Of a stretch of DNA of 64,000 nt, positions 47,540 to 57,800 are shown piece by piece. Positions within the stretch are counted from its first letter, which is position 1. Every line of letters starts with the position of its first letter. Under the pieces are notes generated by a model. That model had not been told where the DNA came from and searched no databases. It saw nothing but the letters and a program-made list of their open reading frames with translations. The position numbers were made by a program, and so were the translations under genes. The stretch is from Abelmoschus esculentus (Eukaryota > Streptophyta > Magnoliopsida > Malvales > Malvaceae). The stretch spans positions 10,695,501-10,759,500 of the forward strand of contig JAUCBN010000042.1 of assembly GCA_035048815.1 (NCBI GenBank), written 5' to 3'.

Positions 47540-48023
47540 ATAAAAATTATATTTGAGAGTTTTTCTCTTGTTTGGTTCTTTATAGAACTTTTCTAACATT
47601 AAAACTTGATTTTGATTGTCAAATTCTTGATACTTCGGATTCTTAGATTGCTATTAAGAGGGTCCAAGTCCTTTGACGTTAAACAGATTTGATTCGGTTT
47701 TGCTCATTAGATTGTGCAGGTTCTTTCGAGTTTAGCGTTACATTTTGAGTCCAGCAACAAAATTCACCATTGTTGAATGTTCGAGTTGCTGCCATGGATG
47801 TTTCTTGAAGCAATCATCTCCCTCGTTTTGAAATCCATCAAAACACATCTCTTTCTTATTTTTCTATTAATTTTCATTCTTCCATTTATTCCCTAAATTC
47901 ATCATGAATATAATTTTGTTTCCTTATTATTTTTATGTTGTTCTTGTTGCAGGAACATGCTTACAATATTTCTAGATCTGTAATATACGAAGAAAGTCCA
48001 TTTTGAAAGGCTACATCGTATCA
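47529..48023 (+). repeat. 3' LTR remnant (last 495 bp)
   Basis: Direct repeat of 45963-46411 with an extra segment of about 46 bp near 47600-47650. It ends CGTATCA at the right target-site duplication. Confidence 0.85.
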
Positions 48024-50197
48024 CACGGTATACGCTTAAAAAGAGGGACCGTTCACCATGACATACGCTCGAAGAGAAGGATCATTCATTGCAATATATG
48101 CTCAAAGTGAGGGGTCATCGATCACGGTATATGCTCAAAGAGAGGGACCGTTCACCATGACATGCACTCAAAGAGTGGGGTCATTCATCGCGACATACGC
48201 TTAAAAAGAGGGGTCGTCCATCACGGTATACGCTCTAAGAAAGGGACTGTTCATTATGACATATACTCAAAGAGAGGGGTCATTCATCGCAACATACGCT
48301 AAAAGAGAAGGGTCATGCATTACGGTATACACTCTAAGAATTGGACCGTTCACTATAACTTGCACTCAAAGAGAGGGGTCATTCATCGTGACATACACTC
48401 AAAGAGAGGAGTCGTCCATCACGGTATACGCTCTAAGAAAGGGACAATTCATAATGACATGCACTTGAAGAGAGGGATTATTCATCGTGACATACGCTCT
48501 AAGAGAAGGGTCGTCCATTACGGTATACGCTCTAAGAATGGGTCCGTTCACTATGACTTGCACTCGAAGAAAGGGGTCATTCATCGCGTCATACACCCAA
48601 AGATAGGAGTCGTCCATCACGGTATATGCTTTAAGAAAGGGAAAATTCATTATGACATAAACTCGAAGAGAGGGGTCATTCATCGCGATATACACTAAAA
48701 GAGAGGAGTCATCCATCACGGTATATGCTATAAGAAAGGGACAATTCATTATGACATGCACTCGAAGATAAGGGTCATTCACCGTGACATACGCTCAACG
48801 AGATGGGTCATCCATCACGATATACTCTTAAAGAGAGGGATCGTTCACCATGACACGCACTCGAAGTGAGGGATCATTCATCGCATCATACAATAAAAGA
48901 GAGGGGTTGTCCATCACGGTATACACTCAAAGAGAGGAACAATTCATTATGACATAAGTGCGAAGAAAGGGTCTTCCATTCACCGCGACACACGCTCAAA
49001 AAGTGGGGTCTTCCATTACGGTATTTGCTCTAAGAAAGGGAGTGTTCATTATGACAGGCACTTGAAAAGAGAGGTCGTTCATCGCGACCTACACTCAAAA
49101 AGACGGGGTCTCCTTCACGGTATACGCTCTAAGAAAGAGACCGTTAATTATGACATGCACTCGAAGAGAGGGGTCATTTATCACGACATACGCTCAAAGA
49201 GAGGGGTCGTCTATCACGGTATACTCTCAAAGAGAGGGACCATTCATCATGACATGCACTCAAAGAGAGGGTTGACTCATTATGACATACGCTCAAAGAG
49301 ACGGGTCGAAGAGTGGGATAATTCATTGCGACATATGCTCAAAGAGAGGGGTCGTTCATCATGACATACACTCAAAAAGAGGGATGGTTCATTGTGACAT
49401 ACGCTCGAAGAGAGGGTTATTCACCTTGACATATGCTCAAATAGAGGGGTCAACCATCACGATAAACGCTCTAAGAAAGGGACTGTTCATTATGACGTGC
49501 ACACAAAGACATTGATCATTCCTCATGACATATGCTCAAGAGAGAGGTCGTCCATCACGGTATACGCTCTAAGAAAGGGACCGTTAATTATGACATGCAC
49601 TCGAAGAGAGGGCTCATTCATCGCAACATACGCTCAAAGTGAGGGGTTAGCCATCACGGTATACGCTCTATGAAAGGGACCATTTATTATGACATGTACT
49701 CGAAGAAAGGATTCATTGATCGCGACATACGCTCAAAGAGAGAGTCGTCCATCATGGTATACGCTCTAAGAAAGGGACTGTTAATTATGAAATGCACTCG
49801 AAGAGAGGGGTCATTCATCGCGACATACGCTCGAATAGAGGGGTCGTCCATCACGGTATATGCTCTAAAAAAGGGACCGTTAATTATGACTTGCATTCGA
49901 AGAGATGGGTCATTCATTGCGACATACGCTCAAAGGAAGGGACCATTCACCATGACATGCACTCGAAGAGTGGGATCATTCATCGCGACATACGCTCAAA
50001 GAGAAGGGTCGTTCATCATGGCATATGCTCAAAAAGATGGACCATTAATCATGACATACGCTCGAAGAGAGGGGTCTTTCACTGCGACATACGCTCAAAT
50101 AGAGGGGTCAACCATCATGGTATATGCTCTTAGAAAGGGACCGTTCATTATGACATACACTCGGAGAATTGAGTCATTCATTGCGACATACTCTCAA
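48024..50197 (+). repeat. 33-bp/99-bp tandem repeat array, segment 5
   Basis: Resumes in register after the CACGG duplication and ends at CTCAA, the target site of the next element. Confidence 0.95.
50193..50197. other. Target-site duplication (left) of composite element
   Basis: CTCAA, repeated exactly at 60269-60273. The 99-bp array continues AGAGATGG after the right copy. Confidence 0.9.
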
Positions 50198-50580
50198 TGA
50201 TACGCTCTAATACTCCAAAGTTGCTTGTAGAAAGATGTTTTGAATGCTCGAACCTTAGAATGCAAGCAAGCCTTGTATCACGCTTGTTTCTTGAAAAAAA
50301 GAATATTAAATGATGCTAGAAATAAGATAAGGATGATTCAAGAAAGGGTTATGGTGTGGGGTATTGTATAGACGAAAAGGAAGTTGTTTTGGTGAAGGGC
50401 ATGCGTGGGGGATGTTGATAGTTGATTAGGGAAGAAAATGGAGGTGTTTAAGTGAAGTAAATGATATGGAAGGATAAGTTAAGGGCTGGTGAAGAATGGT
50501 GGCGAAAATGGAAGATGGATGGTATTTATGTGATGTTGGAATGATAGTATTCAAAGGGGCAAAGGTTGAACTTATGTTAT
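50198..50580 (-). repeat. 3' LTR of composite element, 3' end part
   Basis: Matches 57812-58175 of the 5' LTR in direct orientation (GCAAGCAAGCCTTGTATCAC, GTGTGGGGTATTGTATAGAC, GAATGATAGTATTCAAAGGG). It is interrupted at 50580 by a foreign LTR. Confidence 0.85.
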
Positions 50581-52382
50581 TGGTGTGTCCTATATAGCAC
50601 TACAAATAATGTATGTGAACACACATATATGTGCAAATATATACAGTAGTATAAGTAATAATAGGGTGAGTGAGTATCGTTCCCATGAGGATCTAGGATA
50701 AAGTGTGTAGTCAAATTTGCCAAGGCAAAAAGAGTTGTCATTAAAAAGAAAACAAAGATAAAGATATAAACACAAGAAAATGGATATGTACGATAATGTG
50801 TAAGATGGAAATGCCATGGTAATTCTAGAGTGCAAGCAACTAAAAATTGCCAAGGCAAAATAGAATGAATGATGATGGCAAGATGGATGTATGAAGGTGG
50901 TATGTGAGTGTATAGTAGAGTGATCGCAAGATAACAAGCAAAGTAAAGAAAGTAAGTTGTAAATGCGAAGGCAAAAACAGAATGCAAGAACACGTTAAAC
51001 GATATATTGTACTTCTCCTCTATTGATGAACTCTCTAGGGAATGATTGATGGCTTCTATGGTTTCCTATCCTTTACCCCTACCTAACATATATCTACTAC
51101 GGTGTATACCTACTCGATAGAGGTTTCTAAAATGTTCCCGCTCTCTCGAGTCATAGGAACCTGATAGTCTAAAATGTCATGGTATTCTCGCCTATCACGC
51201 GAATGGCACCTTAGTCTATCGATAAAGCACACTCCTTTTAGTCGTTGAAGCCTTCACCTACGCCTCTCGAGTTCTCTAGGATCCAACTAGGCCCTATTCG
51301 TAGTCTAGAACTCATTGCTCACGTAGATCCTCCCTTAGCTCATCTCGGATGATCTAAGGATCTATAGTTACGCCTCTCTCGAGTGCTTTAACATGTGTCT
51401 AAGCATGAGACACTCTCATGCCTCTTACAATGCTTAAATAATTACCAACAATGAGCAAAGCAAATATACAAACACTTAGTAGGCACTATATTAAATAAAG
51501 ATAAAAGATAGTCATTCATAAAAACAACCACTGAAACAAAGCTTCATTGTGGGGCTAAATGTTAAGATAAATCATCCACATAAATCTTAAACATTACAAT
51601 CATCCTCATGAAAAGATAAAAGAAAATAAAGCAAGAAAGGAGGACTAGAAGACACCTTCGGTGTGCACCACCGCCGACTCTTCAACCACCATGAGACGCC
51701 TTGGTATGCTAGCTCCTCTCGGGTGCCTAGAACACCACTCCCTTCGAGTTCTATGAATGGAGGTCCCCTTGGCCAGAGTTTGAAGGAGAAAGGTGGGAGC
51801 TTTCCACCGCCGCAAAAATCACCCTAAAAGTGCCTCTTTTTCTGTGTTTTTTCCTCAAAAAGGCCTCCTTTTCTTATGTAGGTCACCAAGTCTTTTAAAG
51901 AGGGTGAAAAACCATAAAAGATGTGTAAAAATCTATTTTTGCCCTCATTTTGTCCTAACACTTTTGCATGACTGGAAAAAGTGACAGTGGTCCCCTACTG
52001 AGGTGGATGTAGCCAGCTGTTGTGGTCCCGAACGGCTGTGGTAGCACTAGTTTGCACTCTTATCAAAATATCTCTTTGTCGTTTAGCTCAGCCTAGGAGT
52101 TCTCTAGCTTTGCCATGGCATTTTCCTTCTGCTATCCTTCTAAGAATGCCATGACAAATTGCCTTAACTTTCGTTTTGTTTTACCTGCACAACACCACTA
52201 AAAAGAACTACCTTTCCCATTAAATAACACCTATTACCACATAAAAATGCCAATGCATATCTACAAAACTAAATGCAATGTTTTGAACCTAAATGCACAA
52301 CTAAATGAACCTATATGAGCCTAAGGACACTCAATAATATAAGTAAAAAGGCCTAAAATATAGCATTTTTGCAGAGTTATCA
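50581..52382 (-). mobile_element. Athila-like LTR nested in the composite element
   Basis: 1,802 bp, on the minus strand TGATAACTCTGCAAAA... to GGACACACCA, preceded by a polypurine tract. TGATAACTCTGCAAAA is a familiar start of plant Ty3/gypsy LTRs that follow a GTTTGGGGGA tract. The body contains GCCATGGCA motifs and no credible ORF. It is the 3' LTR of an element whose 5' part is missing. Confidence 0.8.
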
Positions 52383-52394
52383 TCCCCCAAACTT
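52383..52394 (-). other. Polypurine tract
   Basis: AAGTTTGGGGGA on the minus strand, adjoining the TGATAACTC LTR start. Confidence 0.85.
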
Positions 52395-53390
52395 AAGGTA
52401 TTGCTTTTCCTCAAGCAATGGATAGCAGTTAGCAGGGAAAGAATGTCTTGACATTTTTCAAAATCTAGGCAAGTAATAGGTCAAAGTTTCATCCCTCAGA
52501 AAATGTCATGGCATAAACATATAAGACTCGAGGCAATTGCAAGAACATTGCCCTAGGACCAGGTCGGATGCGAGTGTGTATGTGAGTGAATGTATATAAT
52601 CTATGCTTAGTTAACTTAAAAAATTCTAAGTAATATTCACTATTCTAGCAAGGCATGTTTGTTCATTAAAGCACATTTTTAATACACCCCATGTATATAT
52701 TTGTATTCTTTTTTTTTATTTTTTTATACAAACGCCAACAAAGTGCTACGAGAGGAGTCAGCCTGTCACACTACCTTCTACCCATGCCATAGCTGCCATT
52801 TATTTAAACGTAGTATCCAGGCAATGTCATGACAAGTTAAAAGTATAGCGTCACCCTGTGCCTCTTTTTGTAACTCATATGCACATGAAAATGCCATGGC
52901 ATAGCGGAGTATCCCTCTACAGATATGTCCAGGTATTTATTCTTATCTTCTAATACTAACCTATTGGAGGTTCTCTATTAACAAAACAATTCATTAAAGC
53001 ATGCTAAGCTATTCAAGTTTACATTCTATAAAAATTTTCTAACTCCCCTAAGCATGAAGAACATACACTCGTGTAACTATAAACTAATCACAACCAGCCA
53101 AATCCTATAGCAAGTTCTATTAAAATCCCAAGTCATGCATATTCAAATCAGTATTAGCCATATAAAGTATACCATCATTGGGCATCACTAACTATAACAC
53201 TGAAAATTTAACCTAAACTTTCACAAATGTCATGGCATATTTCTACAACTACTACTATCATGCACATGAAGTAGAGTAAAGAACGATACCTCCCCCAAAC
53301 CTGAGGCAAACATTGTCCTCAATGCAACTAAAAAATTAAACTATGTTAAATGCAATGCAATGCAATGAAATGAAATTATATGTACCTTGG
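52395..53390 (-). other. Non-coding 3' region of the nested Athila-like element
   Basis: No gene. The landmark at 53289-53327 (minus strand GAGGACAATG, then CTCAGGTTTGGGGGAGGTA) is characteristic of the region downstream of coding sequence in many plant Athila-like elements. T-rich, with several GCCATGACA/GCCATGGCA motifs. Confidence 0.6.
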
Positions 53391-54739
53391 CTACTTGGGC
53401 GATGTGATGGAAATTCGGCATGATGTTCGGTGCTTAAACGGGGGTGGGTTGACTTCAAGATCAATCTCGTCATTGGCTCCCCGTAATTTTGATTTACCAG
53501 CAGTGGAAGGTGGTGTGGGTTGTTTCCCAACCGACATTTTGAGTTTGCGTTTAGATTTCTTCCTCATAGGAGAGGGCATTGATGAATCAACTATAGGGGT
53601 TGCTGGTTGGTGTTCTTCTTGCTGTGCGGGTGGGGCGGGCGGGTCTTCAAAAAGTGAAGAAATGAAACTGGCTCCATGGTCCTTTTCAACAGTAGGGTCC
53701 GATTGATCTTGAGTCTAGGCTTGCTCCACTAAAAAAGTCGTGACATTTTCAAGAGTTTGTTCTTGTGCTGGTGACTGCGCTTCGTGGGTTTGCTCCTCGG
53801 TATCTGGCTCTGTTGGTCGTGCCTCTTCAGACTGCTCAGTTGGGGATGGTACCTGATTTAGATCAGGTACAGCTCGCCTGGTCGGAGTTGAAGCAACTAT
53901 AAATGCCGTGGCATTTTTTGTTGCAGTGGGTAATATTGAGTCCGAGAAAGCAAAACATCTATGTTTCCCATTAAAGCGACCACCTTCTCGGTAGATAGCC
54001 CTTTCATTCCTTCTAAAATCTCATCGTACTGATCTTCCGGGACATCCTTTTTCTGGCACAAAGCTGTGATTAGGTTTGGGAATATGAGGGTGCTCTTGGG
54101 TCTCTTCCAACAAGCGTGCGTCTCTTGCACAATAATCCTCCCTATATCTATGGGACAGCCATAGATAATGGAATATAACAACGTAAGGTGAGGCAAACTC
54201 AAAGTGGTGTGATGCGAGGTAGGCATCAACTTGTATCTAACAAAGTGGCTCCACTACCGGGCATTGGGAAGTAAAGACTCTCGGTTTACCGTGCGCCTTG
54301 CCGCTTGTTAACCATTCCACTCGGTCTTAGGCAGACATAAATCTTCCTTCACTCCCTGATAGGTTTCATAATCCGCCTCTTCTTCCATTTTGGCGTGGCG
54401 GTCCACTCCTTGGGGAATCTTGAAGAATCGATCGATAGTGGTGTTTGTGAAGTGAACGTTTTTGCCTTGGACATAAATGAATCTTTGGTCTAGACTATGG
54501 ATATTGTCGTAAAATTTGCGCACTAGGGTGACGTTGATAGAGCCTAGATGGGTGGCGAAATTCTCCCAGTGGTGTTGCGCCACCACATCTTTTACCTTGG
54601 GTCCCATCTCATCGGAGAGGTTGAAGCCTAGTTCAAACAAAAGTCTTCGGTTCTTGAAGCTTTTGAATCGTTCTTCCGCCGCTTGGTCCACAAAAATGGG
54701 AGGAGGGGGTGGTGCGGATCCTATTGGTTGTGCGTACCA
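53391..54739 (-). pseudogene. 'Putative plant transposon protein' domain pseudogene
   Basis: Begins ATG GTA CGC ACA at 54739, a typical MVRT start, then shifts frame once in the Pro-rich leader (PPPPPIFVDQAAEERF). One frame then continues to 53391 with stops at WNG/TAA, ARY-equivalent/TAG, MPRHL and EQA/TAG. The domain (LLFELGF, VAQHHWENFATH, VTLVRKFYDNI, VYVQGKNVHF-like, MPTSHHTTLSLPHLTLLYSI, GRIIVQETHACW) resembles the plant family annotated 'putative plant transposon protein' (I believe PF20167). A Pro/Glu/Gln-rich linker and a basic tail (MRKKSKRKLKM) follow. Its biochemical role is not known to me. It usually sits in the 3' part of large retroelements, as here. Confidence 0.75.
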
Positions 54740-55540
54740 TCTTTGAGTGCGTAGAATTCAAAGTTGTCGATTCAAATGCCAAAATGGCTACATAATTATA
54801 GGAAATGAAAGGGTGTGGACAAGGGACATTTCCCTTTGAAAAGGTGGCTGAATAGTTTCCTTGGTGTCTGTTCAATTGGTGGTGTCTCCCTCTTTAACCG
54901 TTCGGTTGAATGGTGCCTCCTTCCAATAATTGTTGCAACTTTTCGGTTTAAAATTCCAGCCTGCACAATCTTCAATGAATTGGACATATCTCGAGTTACA
55001 GATATTGGATTGATACAATTCAACATGCGTTGGAAGGATAAGAGATATAGGAACAACTTTCATGAAGACACCGAATCCAAATTCTTCTTTTATCCTGCTC
55101 GAAATTGGCACACAATTGGACCAACATGAATCTGTCCAATGAAGTGTTCTATATCTTTGTTATTGGCACCCAAACATGTTTCCCTCCATGGTTGGTCGAT
55201 TGTGTCTCTTGAGAATGAGTGATGATTTGAGCTGAACGGCTAACCCCTTAGCTGAGTGAACTGATCCTTAGGGCCATAATACTCTCCTTAATCCATAAGA
55301 GTGTGTAGGAGCTGATATGAATCCCATATGAATAGAAATTCACCATTTGTTGTTTTTGAGCTTATTCTGGATTCGTAAGCTGGAACGAAGCTTGCATCCA
55401 CTTCATTGCGCTGCCTAGGAGTGTTTATACATTTTGGTGTTGATCGAAAGCTGGTAAGTGCCTCAAACAATGATTCTTCGTTGCTAAAACGGAGCTGGCC
55501 AATAGTCCCTTAAGCTGTTTTATACATTTTGGACATTTCA
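54740..55540 (-). repeat. 3' LTR of composite element, continued
   Basis: Matches the 5' LTR twice over (58370-58810 and 59078-59990): TGCCAAAATGGCTACATA, GGTGTCTGTTCAATTG, AACATGTTTCCCTCCATGG, GCATCCACTTCATTGCGCTG. It lacks a GAGCTGAGCT-rich stretch around 55182-55236 and the first 280 bp of the LTR, where it is fused to gag. Confidence 0.8.
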
Positions 55541-55542
55541 GC

Positions 55543-56430
55543 CTATTCTTTGCGTTGGAAAGGATTATTTCTCCGAGGTGTGTTTGGACTCCATTTAGGG
55601 GTTGCATTAGTGACGCCTCTAGAAGATAATCTCTTGCATTGTTGCCTCTCGATTTTAATAGTCATATGTATCATGTCCTCAATTTCAATGTAGTGTTGTA
55701 ATTTCACTACATCAGCAATCTCTTTGTTTAATACGGACAATAACCTTGCCATGGTAGCTTCATGGTCTTCATCCACACTTGCTCGGATCATGGCTATCTC
55801 CATCTCTTTGTAGTAGTCTTCCACGCTTCTACTTCCTTGTTTAAGATTCTGCAACTTATAATAGAGATCACGGTGATAATGAGTAGGCACAAAACGTTTC
55901 CTCAGAATACCTTTTATTTCTCTCCAAGTGTTGATAGGTCGTTCAACATTGCATCTCCTTGTTTATCTTAGTTGATCCAACCTTACAAGTGCGTATTCAA
56001 CAAATTCTAAGGCAGCCATGCACACCTTCTTTTGCTCGGAATAGTTATGGCATTCGAAGATGTGCTCCACTTTGCTCTCCCAGTCCAAATATTCCTCCAG
56101 GTTTGATTTTCCTTGAAAAGGAGGGATGTTATCTCGGAAGCTCCCAAAATTGTCATCCAATTGACCATGGTTCCTTGCATTGCTCCGGACAGAAATGACA
56201 TCTTCTCCATCACTCTTTTCAATCTCATGTTGCATGGGATACCTTCTATGATTCTGTCCATCTCGGCCCCTTGGACGCCCTCCATTGGACTCCTCAATAC
56301 AGTCCATCCTCTCATGAATTGGTTCTAACTCAGTACATAAGAGCTTTTGCATTTCCCTTATTAGAGCTTATGTTTGGAGGTTCTGGGTTGGTCGTTCTTC
56401 CCGATTGTTTTCATCTGAGTGCTGCGACAT
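55543..56430 (-). pseudogene. Broken gag of a Ty3/gypsy chromovirus-like element
   Basis: Minus strand from ATG at 56430 (MSQHSDENNREERPTQNLQT). Two in-frame stops: TAA after LQT and TAA after RLDQLR. Otherwise the frame is continuous with the plant retrotransposon-gag domain: IPPFQGKSNLEEYLDWESKV, FECHNYSEQKKVCMAALEF, FVPTHYHRDLYYKLQNLKQG, SRSVEDYYKEMEIAMIRA and KLQHYIEIEDMIHMTIKIER. It ends at 55543, shortly after the basic region that normally precedes the zinc knuckle, by fusion to the 3' LTR. Gag would form the particle shell. No knuckle, protease or pol remains. Confidence 0.85.
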
Positions 56431-57800
56431 ATTGTTAGTATGAATAAATAAACCAAAAGTTTAAGGACCTCACTAATTCACATGCACAAAATCCTCATGA
56501 TCACTCCAAGGAAAGAAATATGGAACTCAATTCACCTGTGTTTACACTCTGGGAATTCTGGCTTTTATTTCCCCTTTTGTGCTCATCACTCTCTTGCCTT
56601 TTACCTCTCAAATCTCTCAAATCAAGTTCTTAGACGAACTTACTCAAAACTTGTCAAATATCCTAAGAAATGATGGCGTTTGGGCTGAAACAAAGTTTAG
56701 GTGTGCAAATAGAAAGAAGGAAAATGATAGGATGTGACAGCGGAATAAAGATAAAATGCAATAACAAAAGAAAAATATTAGAATAAATGAACAATGGTGT
56801 AAAGAAGATGATAAAAATAGCAAACTTATTTGAAAATGGATTGTGGACTTGCTGAATAGGATGGATTGTGGAATAGATTTATGTCCTAGGAACCCTCTTG
56901 ATCGCAATTGATCAAGTAAACTCCATGATAGGCTCTACCCGACCCTCCAAGATTTGATTATCTTGGCAACCCGGAGTGTGAAGCTGGCTTTTTCCATGAA
57001 AACTAGAAGGAAATCGTGTTGAAGACAAGCTTCGAAGGCACAAGCAACAATACTTGCAAAAATATACTCAATAACATTTATTCTCCAAAAGAAATATTCA
57101 AATTGTGTGTCTTACAAGAGACTGCATCCTTTTATAGCCTAAAAGAGACAGCAAAACACCCTAAGAAATAACTATTTCATCCCTAAAAATCAGCACATAG
57201 ATAGCTAATTAGAAGGGATCAACAATTATTTAGGAAAATATGAATTAAAACATATGGAAAGTTGAATAAAAAGATTCATAAAATCAGCCCATGGAGCTGA
57301 TCATTCCAGATTTTATTTATTTAATATATATAATTTATTTGGGCCTCAAATATGTTTTAATGCATTTGGGCTTCTTGGACCATCAATGTAGCTTTTGTCA
57401 CCCATGTGTTCTTGAGAGCTTGAGGACATAGGATTTTTTCATTAAATGCTTGATTCGTCAAGAAGGCTTGCAAACCCTTGTTTACAAAATCTTGGATTGC
57501 TGAATGTATCTTGTCATTGAGTTGCCTTGATTTTGTTCTTGTCATCGGGCCTTGTGGTAACGTAAGTCCATCAGATGTAAGGGCCTTAGTGCATGCATTA
57601 GAAAAAGTTTGAAAAAGAAACAAAAAGTTTAAGGATTGAATAGTAAAAGAAAATTTTTAAGGATTCAATTAAAAAGGACTAAAGAAACAGAAACGTTACC
57701 ATAAAACTCAACTTACAAACTGATCTTGAGCAATCAAACTTGAGGAACTTCTCGGAGTTGGTTGCTTGGATGTTTGTACTTGAGTCTTCACCCTTTGCAA
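56431..57800 (-). mobile_element. LTR-like block and leader upstream of gag
   Basis: Minus strand: a tail-like frame (57623-57357, containing LPQGPMTRTKSRQLNDKIHS), an AGCTATC/ATCAGC-rich stretch, TATA box, transcribed leader, then a T-rich leader up to the gag ATG. It resembles 6900-6130 and carries the same type of LTR-encoded GP(I/M)TR motif as the other LTRs, so it is probably a second, diverged LTR nested behind the outer 5' LTR. Confidence 0.5.
57128..57137 (-). promoter_or_regulatory. TATA box of the inner LTR-like block
   Basis: CTATAAAAGG on the minus strand, with a leader of about 700 bp before the gag ATG. Confidence 0.5.

Larger units (their letters stand above)
44882..48023 (+). 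mobile_element. Internally deleted chromovirus-like LTR retrotransposon
   Basis: 3,142 bp starting TGATGTGAGTATATC and ending TACATCGTATCA, flanked by exact CACGG duplications. Order: complete 5' LTR, tRNA-iMet-type PBS, leader, gag N-terminus, then a direct jump to the last 495 bp of the 3' LTR. The deletion removed the rest of gag, all of pol, the polypurine tract and the 3' LTR start. The breakpoint (about 47529) lies at a short ACACACTTTGAA stretch that also occurs in the 5' LTR at 45963, so recombination at microhomology is likely. It is non-autonomous and probably dead. Confidence 0.9.

Noticed and set aside
50577..50993. 138-codon hydrophobic frame in the nested LTR
   Set aside because: Non-coding LTR sequence of low complexity on the minus strand; no motif and not expected in an LTR.
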